64,000 nt of DNA from Lacinutrix sp. WUR7 (GCF_016864015.1 NZ_CP045067.1:3606001-3670000), one strand, 5' to 3'. Counted from the first letter of the stretch, positions 50,522 through 59,639 are shown. Translations and numbers: made by a program. The notes: a model not told the origin generated them from the letters alone.

Positions 50522-51937
50522 TTATTTCAATGTGCTAGGACAAACATAGTTTGTTGTAGGTATTTCGGTATTTTTAATAGCACCATATCCACCTGCTACT
50601 TCAATTAAATTATGAATACCTCTACTTTTTAAAATAGAAGCTGCAATTACAGATCGGTAACCACCTGCACAATGCACAAAGAAAGGTTTGTTTTCTGGAA
50701 ACTCGCTTAAATGACTGTTTATGTTATCTAAAGCAGTGTGTTTTGCTCCTTCTACATGTTCTGCAAGGAACTCTCCATCTTTTCTTACATCAAAAACAAC
50801 ATCTTGATTCGCTTTATAGCGTTTTGCAAATTCTTCAGCAGATATAGAAGTTATAGAATCATATTCCATCCCAGCTTTTTTCCAAGCTTCAAAACTACCA
50901 TCTAAATAACCAATCACATTATCAAAACCAACACGAGATAAACGCGTAATTACTTCTTCTTCTCTACCCTTTGGTGCAATTAATAAAATTGGTTGACTTA
51001 CATCTGCTATTAAAGCACCAACCCAAGGTGCAAATCCACCATCGATACCAATAAAAATAGAACGAGGAAGGTGGCCTTTTACAAAATCTGTTTGATGACG
51101 CACATCTAAAACAATCGCTTCCGTTTCATTAGCAGCTGCTTCAAAAGCTTTTGGCGTTAAAGGTTTATGTGCTTTAGACATTACTTTATCGAAGCTTTCA
51201 TAGCCTTGAATATTCATCATTACATTTTGTGGGAAATACGCTGGAGGTTCTGATAAACCATCTAATAACTCCGCAATAAATTCCTCTTTAGTCATGTCTG
51301 CGCGCAAGGCATAATTTACTTGCTTTTGATGCCCTAGAGTATCTGTAGTTTCTTTACTCATATTTTTACCACAAGCAGATCCTGCTCCATGATTTGGATA
51401 CACAATTAAATCATCGCTTAATGGCATAATTTTATTGCGAAGTGAGTCGAATAAATAACCTGCTAATTTCTCTTGTGTTAAATCGGATGCTATTTTTTGA
51501 GCTAAATCTGGACGACCAACATCCCCAATAAATAAAGTATCACCAGTAACAATACCATGTTCTTTACCGTTTTCATCTATTAAAAGATAGGTGGTACTTT
51601 CCATCGTGTGTCCTGGCGTATGGATTGCTTTTATTTTATAATCTCCAACTTCAAATATTTGACCATCTTGTGCTATTATAGCATCATAAGAAGGTTTTGC
51701 TGTAGGACCAAATACAATTTGCGCTCCTGTTTTTTCTTTTAAATCTAAGTGACCAGACACAAAATCTGCATGAAAGTGTGTTTCAAATATGTATTTTATT
51801 TTAGCATCGTCTAGCTTTGCTCTTTTAATATATGGCTGTACTTCTCTTAATGGATCTATAATTGCTGCCTCTCCATTGCTTTCTATATAATACGCTGCAT
51901 GTGCTAAGCAACCTGTATAAATTTGTTCTATTTTCAT
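50522..51937 (-). CDS. Persulfide-dioxygenase-like MBL hydrolase fused to two rhodanese domains (second copy)
   Basis: 471 residues from ATG 51937, which has a purine-rich GGGGAAAA sequence before it (the start at 51976 adds 13 residues of poor quality). MBL domain with THFHADFVSGH, VTGDTLFIGDVGRPDL, and YPNHGAGSACGKNMS. Rhodanese 1 (about 255-345) has no active cysteine; rhodanese 2 ends with FFVHCAGGYRSV. It would oxidise persulfides to sulfite, which the TauE-type exporter encoded upstream could remove. Promoter with a Crp/Fnr-type site. Confidence 0.93.
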   Translation of the reverse strand: MKIEQIYTGCLAHAAYYIESNGEAAIIDPLREVQPYIKRAKLDDAKIKYIFETHFHADFVSGHLDLKEKTGAQIVFGPTAKPSYDAIIAQDGQIFEVGDYKIKAIHTPGHTMESTTYLLIDENGKEHGIVTGDTLFIGDVGRPDLAQKIASDLTQEKLAGYLFDSLRNKIMPLSDDLIVYPNHGAGSACGKNMSKETTDTLGHQKQVNYALRADMTKEEFIAELLDGLSEPPAYFPQNVMMNIQGYESFDKVMSKAHKPLTPKAFEAAANETEAIVLDVRHQTDFVKGHLPRSIFIGIDGGFAPWVGALIADVSQPILLIAPKGREEEVITRLSRVGFDNVIGYLDGSFEAWKKAGMEYDSITSISAEEFAKRYKANQDVVFDVRKDGEFLAEHVEGAKHTALDNINSHLSEFPENKPFFVHCAGGYRSVIAASILKSRGIHNLIEVAGGYGAIKNTEIPTTNYVCPSTLK

Positions 51938-52000
51938 TTTTTCCCCATTTAATATTTTATAAAATGTCTTCGTCATTTGGCTGGTGACATTTTAATTCTT

Positions 52001-52044
52001 CAAATTTACTAATGTTTTTAAATTTTTCCTGCAACAAAAGTTAC
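52001..52044 (-). promoter_or_regulatory. Crp/Fnr-type promoter of the second MBL-rhodanese gene
   Basis: GCAAC-AAAA-GTTAC (52031-52044, one mismatch) and -7 box TAAATTTG (minus strand, 52001-52008); centres 33.0 bp apart. It makes the start at 51976 possible in position, but 51937 is preferred. Confidence 0.65.
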
Positions 52045-52048
52045 TTAA

Positions 52049-52843
52049 TTAAAAAACCAACTCCTTTAAAACAATATAAATCGACATTGCCAACACAAAC
52101 CATCCGAAGCTCTTTTTTAATTTTTTACTAGATATAAATTTAGAAAAATAGCCACCTACTAAAATCCCTATAATGGTTAAAAAAGAAAAGCTTAATAAAA
52201 AGAACCAATCTATATCTAGCACTTGTACATCTCCTAAAAAACCTATTAACGAATTTATTGCTATAATAATTAAAGAAGTTCCTACTGCTTTTTTCATGTC
52301 TAAACCAGCCCAAAGTACTAATGCTGGCACATATAAAAATCCGCCACCTGCTCCAATAAGACCTGTGATAACTCCTATAATAACCCCCTGAATAAAAGTC
52401 TTATAATATGCCTGAGAAGTATTATTTTCTTGAGTTTGAGGTTTCGATTTAATCATAGAAAAAGCAGCTAACAACATGATAATTGCAAAAAAGATCATGA
52501 TTGCCATTCCTTTTGTTAGAGAAAACTCCCCAATAGTAAAAAGTGTATCTGGAATTGCAGGAACAAGAAATCTTCTGGAAACATATACCGCTATAAAGGA
52601 TGGGAAAGAAAAAGCTAATCCAGTTTTAAAATCTACTAATCCTTTTTGATGTTTTTGAATAACACCAACCAATGAAGAAGAACCAACTACAAATAATGAA
52701 TATGCAGTAGCTAATACCGGATTATATGCCAAAAAATAAACCAATAAAGGAACGGTAAGAATAGATCCTCCTCCTCCTATTAAGCCTAAAATAGCTCCTA
52801 TTAAAAAAGCAGCTATGTATGTTACTATTTGTTGTATATCCAT
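52049..52843 (-). CDS. TauE/SafE-family sulfite or sulfonate exporter
   Basis: 264 residues, about eight spans. The repeated motif GAILGLIGGGGSILTVPLLVYFL (N-terminal half) and GVITGLIGAGGGFLYVPALVL (C-terminal half) are the family's signature. Inner membrane. Export of sulfite made by the persulfide dioxygenases is the likely role. It may be leaderless: the -7 box lies about 8 bp before the ATG. Confidence 0.92.
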   Translation of the reverse strand: MDIQQIVTYIAAFLIGAILGLIGGGGSILTVPLLVYFLAYNPVLATAYSLFVVGSSSLVGVIQKHQKGLVDFKTGLAFSFPSFIAVYVSRRFLVPAIPDTLFTIGEFSLTKGMAIMIFFAIIMLLAAFSMIKSKPQTQENNTSQAYYKTFIQGVIIGVITGLIGAGGGFLYVPALVLWAGLDMKKAVGTSLIIIAINSLIGFLGDVQVLDIDWFFLLSFSFLTIIGILVGGYFSKFISSKKLKKSFGWFVLAMSIYIVLKELVF

Positions 52844-52850
52844 ATGAATA

Positions 52851-52893
52851 CAAAGGTAATGGATCTAAATAAACAGAATGTAACCTGAGTTAC
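52851..52893 (-). promoter_or_regulatory. Crp/Fnr-type promoter of the tauE-like gene
   Basis: Perfect TGTAAC-CTGA-GTTACA (core 52880-52893) and -7 box TACCTTTG (minus strand, 52851-52858); centres 32.0 bp apart. The palindrome overlaps the stop codon of the regulator gene. Confidence 0.7.
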
Positions 52894-53522
52894 AAATCTA
52901 AAATTTTAATGCTATTTCTATGTAGTTCAATTTTTCCTAAATTCTCAAGCGCTTTAAGTAATCTTGAAATTACGACTCTTGAAGTATGCAAGTCTCGAGC
53001 TATTTCTTGGTGTGTGACATGAATTACTTCATTATGATTAACCATTGCTTTATCTTTTAAATATTTAAACAAACGTTCATCTAGTTTTAAAAATGCAATA
53101 GTATCAATAGCTTCCAGTAATTCTGACATTCTATTGTGGTAGCTTTGCAGTACAAACTTTTGCCATGTTTTATATTTACCTAACCATTCTTCCATTTTTT
53201 CAATAGGAACCATTATTAGTTTCGTATCTGTTTCTGCCACAGCTCTAATCTCGCTTTTGGAACTACCTAAACAACAAGATAATGTCATTGCACAAGTATC
53301 ACCTTGCTCAATAAAGTATAAAAGTAGTTCATCTCCATCATCGTCTTCTCTCAAAATTTTGATTGCTCCACTTATTAAAAGTGGCATGGATTTTATATAA
53401 TCGCCAATTTCTATAAGTTTAAAACCTTCCGGAATATCTTTATAAGTACCTACATTATTTATTTCTTGAATTAATTCATCCTCGAATAAATAACCATAAT
53501 GTTGTTGTAATTCGTCTAGCAT
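52890..53522 (-). CDS. Crp/Fnr-family transcription regulator, candidate sulfur/redox sensor
   Basis: 210 residues. Residues 20-125 are a cyclic-nucleotide-type beta-roll, then a dimer helix, then an HTH at about 165-195 (HVTHQEIARDLHTSRVVISRLLKALENLGKI). There is no N-terminal cysteine cluster for an Fe-S centre, so it is not a classical oxygen-sensing FNR. Instead C77, C83 and C84 stand in the beta-roll (TCAMTLSCCLG), suited to thiol or persulfide sensing. The recognition helix reads VVISR where FNR has an E before SR, consistent with a half-site other than TTGAT. Likely target is GTAAC-N4-GTTAC. Confidence 0.92.
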   Translation of the reverse strand: MLDELQQHYGYLFEDELIQEINNVGTYKDIPEGFKLIEIGDYIKSMPLLISGAIKILREDDDGDELLLYFIEQGDTCAMTLSCCLGSSKSEIRAVAETDTKLIMVPIEKMEEWLGKYKTWQKFVLQSYHNRMSELLEAIDTIAFLKLDERLFKYLKDKAMVNHNEVIHVTHQEIARDLHTSRVVISRLLKALENLGKIELHRNSIKILDL

Positions 53523-53539
53523 AATATTTATTTCGTAAA

Positions 53540-53559
53540 CAAAGTTATATAAATAACTT
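53540..53559 (-). promoter_or_regulatory. Promoter and possible autorepression site of the Crp/Fnr gene
   Basis: The palindrome AAGTTATATAAATAACTT (53542-53559) overlaps a -7 box TAACTTTG (minus strand, 53540-53547), 18 bp before the start codon. A protein bound there would block the promoter. Half-sites have GTTA/TAAC in the reverse order to those of the other promoters. Confidence 0.45.
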
Positions 53560-53714
53560 CATTGTTAATCGATATTGTAAAATTATTGAAGAGCAAAAAC
53601 ACTAGTAGACTAAAAAACATGCGTTTATGTCGTTTTTATTTGCTTTTCATCGATTAGAAATAAAATAAAATTCTTACAGAAGAGACAAATCATTTATTTT
53701 TTTAAAATTGCAAT

Positions 53715-54149
53715 ATGACTAATAATTTCTCCATTAATTGCACCCTCCTAATTGACGACGATAAAGTTATTAATTTTTACAACGAAAAAATTGTAAATAG
53801 ACATACGGATTTCGGACAAGTAACCTCAGTTAACAGTGGAAAAAACGCATTAGATTACTTAAAAGATGCCAAAAATGGGTTAATAGCAAAACCAGATTTA
53901 ATATTTTTAGATATTAATATGCCCGCAATGAATGGTTGGGAGTTTTTAGAAGAATTTAATAAAATTGATACAGAATTTACTTGTTCTATTAAAGTAATTT
54001 TATTGACTACTTCTAATAATCCGGATGACTATGAACGTTCTAAAACCATTAATGTAATTTCCGATTTTATAAACAAACCATTATCTTCTGATATTTTAGA
54101 TCACGTAAAACAAAGTCATTACGTATTAGCTTCAAGTAAAAAAACATAA
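53715..54149 (+). CDS. Single-domain response regulator (Rcp1-like)
   Basis: 144 residues, receiver domain only. Acidic pair in LLIDDDK (D14, D15), phospho-acceptor D66 in LIFLDINMPAMNGWEFLEEF, LLTTSNN and NKPL near the C-terminus. No output domain. Together with the kinase encoded after the TonB receptor, it likely forms a two-component pair. Confidence 0.92.
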   Translation: MTNNFSINCTLLIDDDKVINFYNEKIVNRHTDFGQVTSVNSGKNALDYLKDAKNGLIAKPDLIFLDINMPAMNGWEFLEEFNKIDTEFTCSIKVILLTTSNNPDDYERSKTINVISDFINKPLSSDILDHVKQSHYVLASSKKT

Positions 54150-54231
54150 ACCTTTTATGACCTTTACAAAGATGTTTTTTTACACTTGTAATTTTTACTT
54201 ATAAGTATTTTTTTTCTTAATTTAATATGGC

Positions 54232-56961
54232 ATGTTAAAGCTAAATATTTCCTTTAGGTATTTAAATAAAAATTCTTTATTTTTCTTATTTGTATTACTT
54301 TTTAGTTTTTCTTTATTCTCACAGAATAAAGCTAAAATAACTGGAACAATTTCAGATCAATTTGGAAGTCTTCCTGGTGCTAAAGTTACTATTGAAGGAT
54401 CCAACATATCCACAACTAGTGATGTTAATGGAGATTATGTTTTAAATATAGAAGCAGGTGATTTGGTTATCAATGTAGCCTTCATCATGTATAAAACTGC
54501 CACAAAATTGGTAAGTGTAAAACCAGGAGAAGAAGCTATTTTAGATTTTACTTTAGAAACTGGTTTTTCCATAGATCAACCTGTTTCTTTAGGTTCTAGA
54601 GCAAAGCCAAGTTCTCTTTTAAAAACAACTGCACCTGTAGACATTATTTCTCCTCAGGATATTACCAACTCTCCGCAAATAGAGTTAAGTCATATATTAC
54701 ACTATTTAGTACCTTCTTTTCACTCCACAAATCAAACCATATCAGATGGTACAGACCATATAGACCCAGCAACCTTAAGAGGTTTAGGTCCAGATCAAAT
54801 ATTAGTATTAGTAAATGGTAAACGAAGGCATAATAGCTCGCTATTAAATGTAAACGGAACCGTTGGAAAAGGAACCGTTGGAACAGACTTTAATGCCATT
54901 CCAGTAGCCTCTATTGAAAGAATAGAGATTTTAAGAGATGGAGCAACCTCACAATATGGATCGGATGCTATTGCTGGAGTTATTAATATTATACTTAAAA
55001 AACAAACCCAATCTATAGATCTACAAGGACGTTCAGAACTAACAACAGAAGGAGATGGTCTTACCACCTATTTTTCGGCTAATTTTGGATTTGTAGTAGG
55101 TAAAAAAGGATTTATAAACATTACAGGAGAATATAGAAATAGAGAAGCTTATAATAGAGCTGGTGATTATAATGGCTCCGTATATTCTAAGGATCCGGAG
55201 GAAGACGCTATTTTAATTGCCGAAAATAATTTTTATAGTCAAAATGAATATTCAGGAAAACGAGTAATGGAAATTGGTAATGCTTCTACACAAAATCTGG
55301 CATTATCGTTTAATGGTGAATTTCCTATTTCTAACAATTCTTTATTCTATTTTCATGGAGGAAGAAATTATAGAGAAGGAAAATCTAAAGGTTTTTATAG
55401 ATTTCCAAATGAGGTAGATCGTGTTGTATTAGAATTATTTCCAGATGGTTTTTCTCCAGAAATATTAACAGATATACAGGATGATGCCATTTCTTTAGGT
55501 TTTAGAGGAGAAAAAAATGAATGGAATTTAGATTTTAGTCATACTATTGGTATTAACACTTTAGATTATACCGTTAATAATTCTAATAATGCATCTTTAG
55601 GTTTTACATCTCCTCGTACTTTTTATTCGGGTGGTTTTTCGTATAAACAAAATACATCAAACTTAGATGTTTCCAGAGCATATGATTGGTTATATGGTGT
55701 AAATATTGCTTTTGGTGCAGAATTACGTGTAGAAAATTATAACATTATTGCTGGTGAAGAAGATTCTTATCTAGATGGAGACAACACCTATATAGATAGT
55801 GATGGTATAGAACAGCAAAGCATTGCTGGAGCACAAGTATTTCCTGGAATTCAACCCGAAAATGAATTAAGCAGATTTAGAACCAATAGTTCTGGATATA
55901 TAGATGTAGAAGTAAATACATCTAAAGAAACACTCCTAAAAGCCACAGCTAGATATGAAGCTTACAACGATTTTGGTGCTCAATTTATTTGGAAACTTTC
56001 AGGAAGATATAAAATAACAGAAGATTTAAACTTTAGAGTTGGTTTGTCTACAGGGTTTAGAGCTCCTTCCCTACACCAAGTATATTTTCAAAATATAAGT
56101 ACACAATTTATCAATGGAGATATTGTGCAAGTAGGAACTTTTAATAATGAGAGCGCTGTTGCAAAGGAAGCATTTCATATTAAAAATTTAAAACCAGAAC
56201 TTTCCAACCATTTTAACGCCGGTTTTTCAGGTAAATTAGCTAAAAATGTATCTTTTACCGCAGATTATTACAATATAAAAATTAAAGATAGAATTGTACT
56301 CTCTGGACGTTTTGATGAAGGGTATGAAGAAACACTAGAACCATTTAATGTTGGTGCTGCACAATTTTTTACTAATGCTATAGATACTAAAACTATTGGT
56401 TTAGACGTAGCGGTACATTACAAAAACAAAATAGGAAACGGAGAATTCAATGCATCTTTAGCAGGAAACATAAATAAAACCGAAGTAATACAACTGAATA
56501 AAGTTTCCGATTTTTTAGAAGGTCAAGAAAGTACTTTATTTAATAGAGAAGACATTGCAAGAGTAGAATCTGCGCAACCAAATTATAAAATAAACTCTAT
56601 ACTATCTTATCATTTTGATAAATATAATATACAACTAGGAAACACTTTTTTCGGAAAAGTAGAATATGTGCATCCAGATGACGAACTACAAGAAAACTGG
56701 GTGGTAAATGAATTTTCTGGAGGACTAGAAAGTAGAGATCAAACATTTTCTTCTAAGTTAGTTACAGATTTAGCTTTATCATACACTTTCGAAAAAATAT
56801 GCAATATTACACTTGGTGGAACAAATATCTTTAATGTATATCCAGATAAGCACGCTCATTCTGCCAATACCGAAAATGGAAATTTTATTTACAGCAGAAG
56901 GGTTCAACAATTTGGTGTTAAAGGTTCTAATTATTACATTAGACTTTTATTAAAATTATGA
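54232..56961 (+). CDS. TonB-dependent receptor with N-terminal carboxypeptidase-like domain
   Basis: 909 residues. Signal peptide (FLFVLLFSFSLFSQ), carboxypeptidase-like regulatory domain at about 33-112 (ITGTISDQFGSLPGAKVTIEG), plug at about 120-255 (DPATLRGLGPDQILVLVNGKRRHNSS, IERIEILRDGATSQYGSDAIAGVINIILK), then the barrel, ending YYIRLLLKL. No SusD partner is nearby, so the substrate may be a cofactor or metal chelate; unknown. Its last codons overlap the kinase start (ATGA). Confidence 0.92.
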   Translation: MLKLNISFRYLNKNSLFFLFVLLFSFSLFSQNKAKITGTISDQFGSLPGAKVTIEGSNISTTSDVNGDYVLNIEAGDLVINVAFIMYKTATKLVSVKPGEEAILDFTLETGFSIDQPVSLGSRAKPSSLLKTTAPVDIISPQDITNSPQIELSHILHYLVPSFHSTNQTISDGTDHIDPATLRGLGPDQILVLVNGKRRHNSSLLNVNGTVGKGTVGTDFNAIPVASIERIEILRDGATSQYGSDAIAGVINIILKKQTQSIDLQGRSELTTEGDGLTTYFSANFGFVVGKKGFINITGEYRNREAYNRAGDYNGSVYSKDPEEDAILIAENNFYSQNEYSGKRVMEIGNASTQNLALSFNGEFPISNNSLFYFHGGRNYREGKSKGFYRFPNEVDRVVLELFPDGFSPEILTDIQDDAISLGFRGEKNEWNLDFSHTIGINTLDYTVNNSNNASLGFTSPRTFYSGGFSYKQNTSNLDVSRAYDWLYGVNIAFGAELRVENYNIIAGEEDSYLDGDNTYIDSDGIEQQSIAGAQVFPGIQPENELSRFRTNSSGYIDVEVNTSKETLLKATARYEAYNDFGAQFIWKLSGRYKITEDLNFRVGLSTGFRAPSLHQVYFQNISTQFINGDIVQVGTFNNESAVAKEAFHIKNLKPELSNHFNAGFSGKLAKNVSFTADYYNIKIKDRIVLSGRFDEGYEETLEPFNVGAAQFFTNAIDTKTIGLDVAVHYKNKIGNGEFNASLAGNINKTEVIQLNKVSDFLEGQESTLFNREDIARVESAQPNYKINSILSYHFDKYNIQLGNTFFGKVEYVHPDDELQENWVVNEFSGGLESRDQTFSSKLVTDLALSYTFEKICNITLGGTNIFNVYPDKHAHSANTENGNFIYSRRVQQFGVKGSNYYIRLLLKL

Positions 56962-58775
56962 TAAAAGTTACGAATAAATACAGTTTAAATGTAAAAACTG
57001 TTCTTGCGTTTTTATTACTTAGTTTTCTTTTTAATGTTTCTGTACAAGCACAAGAAACCAATAATGAAGAAATCAAACGTATACAACGTAGTATCTTTAT
57101 TTTTAACTTTACCCAACAAGTAAGTTGGTCTAACCTAGATAACCTTGACCAATTTAAAATTGGAGTTCTTGGTCCAGATAGAACTATTATAGATTTAAAA
57201 TCATTATCCCTAAAACGTAGAATTTTTAACAAACCAGTTACCGTTATTAATTTCAACTCGGTAAAAGATATTCGAGATATTCAAGTGCTTTATGTTAATA
57301 ATCAATACAATTATGACATTAACGCTATTTTAGAACAAATAGCTTCCAAAAACATTTTACTAATTACAGAAGATTATAATTACAACGTTTCTATGATAAA
57401 CATGGTTAATGTTGCGAATTCTTTTGAATACGAAATCAACAAAAACAGCCTAGAAAATGAAGGGTTTGAAATAGCAGAAAGCTTAGGTAATAACGCTATA
57501 AATTCTTCCGATAAATGGAAACTACTTTATAAAGATGCTAGTAAAAATCTAAATAAAACAAAAGATACCTCAGCATTACAAGAGGAAATCATTAAAAACA
57601 GTAAAAAAGAAATCCTAGATAAAACAAAAACTATTCTGTATAAAAACAATGTAATAGATACTATTTCTAGTAAGTTAAATGACCAAAAAAATTGGATTAC
57701 ACAATTAAACAAATACAATAAAATACAAAACAAAAAGATAGAAGATAAAATTGCTATTGAAAAGCAGTTAGAACATATTATTAGATCGCAAATAGACACC
57801 TTAAAATTGCAAAGCGAAACGATAAGAGAAAGTAATGAAAAAATTAAAGTTCAGAATGATTTTCTAACGACCTTATATCAAGATATTGAAAAAAAACAAG
57901 CTATTCTAGAACAAAATGATAATCAAATAAGTAAATTAAAACTATTTAATTATCTATTAGCAGCATTAGTTTTATTGGCACTAATTGCGTGTTATAGTAT
58001 TTATAGAATATATACTTCTAACAAGAGGCTACTTCGTACTTTAAAGCAAAAAAACACGGTTATTTATAACCAAACCAAAGAATTAGCATCGCAAAACAAA
58101 GAACTTGAACAGTTTGCCTACATAACTAGTCATGACCTTAAAGAACCATTAAACACCATTTCTGGATTAATTGTATTATTACTAGAGGAATACGAAGACA
58201 AACTAGATGAAGACGGCAAAATGAGTCTTAACTTTATTAATGAATCTAGTTTAAGAATGAAATCACTAATTGATTCCCTTTTAGAATATTCGCGACTGGG
58301 AAAAATTAAAGAGTACAATGCTATAAATACTACTAATTTAATTGAAGCTATAAAAATAGATTTAGGAAGTATGATCTCTAAATCTAATGCCAAAATAACC
58401 ACTAAAAACTTACCAATTATCACTGGTTCTGATGTAGAAATACGTTTGTTATTTCAAAATTTAATAAGTAATGGTATTAAATTTATAGATCCAAACACTA
58501 CGCCTAACATAATGATTTCGTGCGTTAAAATAGAAGATGAAGAATCTCAAGAATATTGGCAATTTGCGGTAACAGATAATGGTATTGGTATACCTGAAAA
58601 CTATCAAGACCGGATCTTTGCTATCTTTCAAAGATTACATAATAGAGAGATATTTGAAGGAACCGGAATTGGCTTGGCACATTGCAAAAAAATTGTAGAA
58701 TCGCATGGCGGAAAAATTTGGCTGACATCAAAAGAAGGCGTCGGAACCACTTTTTATTTTACCATACCAGTATAA
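56958..58775 (+). CDS. Histidine kinase with N-terminal YfiR-like (DUF4154) domain
   Basis: 605 residues. Signal peptide 1-31, YfiR-like domain at about 36-175 (IQRSIFIFNFTQQVSW, DIQVLYVNNQ, ILLITEDYNY), coiled coil at 185-330, span at 331-352, a second coil, then HisKA with FAYITSHDLKEPLNT (H392) and HATPase with DNGIGIP, GTGIGLAHCKKIVESHGGKI. The 4-bp overlap ATGA with the TonB receptor gene shows translational coupling. YfiR domains sense periplasmic signals such as redox state. Confidence 0.92.
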   Translation: MIKVTNKYSLNVKTVLAFLLLSFLFNVSVQAQETNNEEIKRIQRSIFIFNFTQQVSWSNLDNLDQFKIGVLGPDRTIIDLKSLSLKRRIFNKPVTVINFNSVKDIRDIQVLYVNNQYNYDINAILEQIASKNILLITEDYNYNVSMINMVNVANSFEYEINKNSLENEGFEIAESLGNNAINSSDKWKLLYKDASKNLNKTKDTSALQEEIIKNSKKEILDKTKTILYKNNVIDTISSKLNDQKNWITQLNKYNKIQNKKIEDKIAIEKQLEHIIRSQIDTLKLQSETIRESNEKIKVQNDFLTTLYQDIEKKQAILEQNDNQISKLKLFNYLLAALVLLALIACYSIYRIYTSNKRLLRTLKQKNTVIYNQTKELASQNKELEQFAYITSHDLKEPLNTISGLIVLLLEEYEDKLDEDGKMSLNFINESSLRMKSLIDSLLEYSRLGKIKEYNAINTTNLIEAIKIDLGSMISKSNAKITTKNLPIITGSDVEIRLLFQNLISNGIKFIDPNTTPNIMISCVKIEDEESQEYWQFAVTDNGIGIPENYQDRIFAIFQRLHNREIFEGTGIGLAHCKKIVESHGGKIWLTSKEGVGTTFYFTIPV

Positions 58776-58783
58776 ACGAAATA

Positions 58784-59554
58784 CTACTTTTTGGGCTGTT
58801 GAAAACAAACGGAAAGCATAGCATACAGTTCTGGATGCTTCTGTTTAAAAAGCTTAGGTCTTTCAAAAAAATATTCTGAAGCTACAGCAAAAAACTCTGT
58901 TTTACTTGTTCCTCCATATTTTCTAATATCTGATGCATCCGCATTAATAGCCTCCATTTCTTTGTGCATTAATTCTAACCAAGGCGCAATGTACTCTTTA
59001 CCAAGAAAAAACGCAGGAACGCCATCTGTTTCTCCGTCCATTTTATCTAATAAATGCACAAACTCATGCACTGGTGTATTGTATTTATCTGTTTTATTAT
59101 TAAAGGCTAATCGGATTGCTTTTTTAGAGAGAATCATTTGTTTCTCAAAACGACCTGTTCCTACCATTCCAAGAATTTGTTTATTTTCATCCTGATTTGA
59201 AAACTGCAAATCGGCATTAAAACTATCAGGATAAACAATAATACCTGTTAAGTTATTATAACTCCAATTTGAAAACCCAAATACCGGAATAACACCACTA
59301 GAAGCTATTAATATTTTGTCTAATTCCTCTATTTCTGTATCGACACCTTCTATATGTATTTCACTCAAAAAAAGCATGATTCGCTTTCTAAAAATCACTT
59401 GGTTTTCTGGAGTTAAGTTTTTATAAAAAAGCACATTTTTCATTAAAATATCATGCCAATGTTTTGGCGCCTCTTCTACCTTTTTAGGTTTCATGATATA
59501 AAAAGCATAGCAAACAAAAATCACAAAGACTATAAAAACAAGCGTGTAAATCAT
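58784..59554 (-). CDS. MtfA-like zinc peptidase (M90 family)
   Basis: 256 residues from ATG 59554; the longer reading starts with TTG at 59575. One N-terminal span, then the zinc motif VHEFVHLLDKMDGETDG (HEFVH) and FFAVASEYFFERP with the third-ligand Glu region. MtfA relatives bind regulators of glucose uptake in enterobacteria; here the role is unknown. Confidence 0.88.
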   Translation of the reverse strand: MIYTLVFIVFVIFVCYAFYIMKPKKVEEAPKHWHDILMKNVLFYKNLTPENQVIFRKRIMLFLSEIHIEGVDTEIEELDKILIASSGVIPVFGFSNWSYNNLTGIIVYPDSFNADLQFSNQDENKQILGMVGTGRFEKQMILSKKAIRLAFNNKTDKYNTPVHEFVHLLDKMDGETDGVPAFFLGKEYIAPWLELMHKEMEAINADASDIRKYGGTSKTEFFAVASEYFFERPKLFKQKHPELYAMLSVCFQQPKK

Positions 59555-59639
59555 ATTATCAAATTGTATTTGCAAAATATTCTATTTTTTAGAGAATAAA
59601 AAAATATACTATAACTTATCTTCGTAAAAAAAAACAACC

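Noticed and set aside
52890-53522. Classical oxygen-sensing FNR
   Set aside because: The N-terminal cysteines that bind the 4Fe-4S cluster are missing, and the recognition helix lacks the E of the E-x-x-SR pattern.
54795-55067. Reverse-strand open frames inside the TonB receptor genes and other large genes
   Set aside because: They overlap strongly recognised proteins, have no promoter or ribosome binding site and no recognisable domain.
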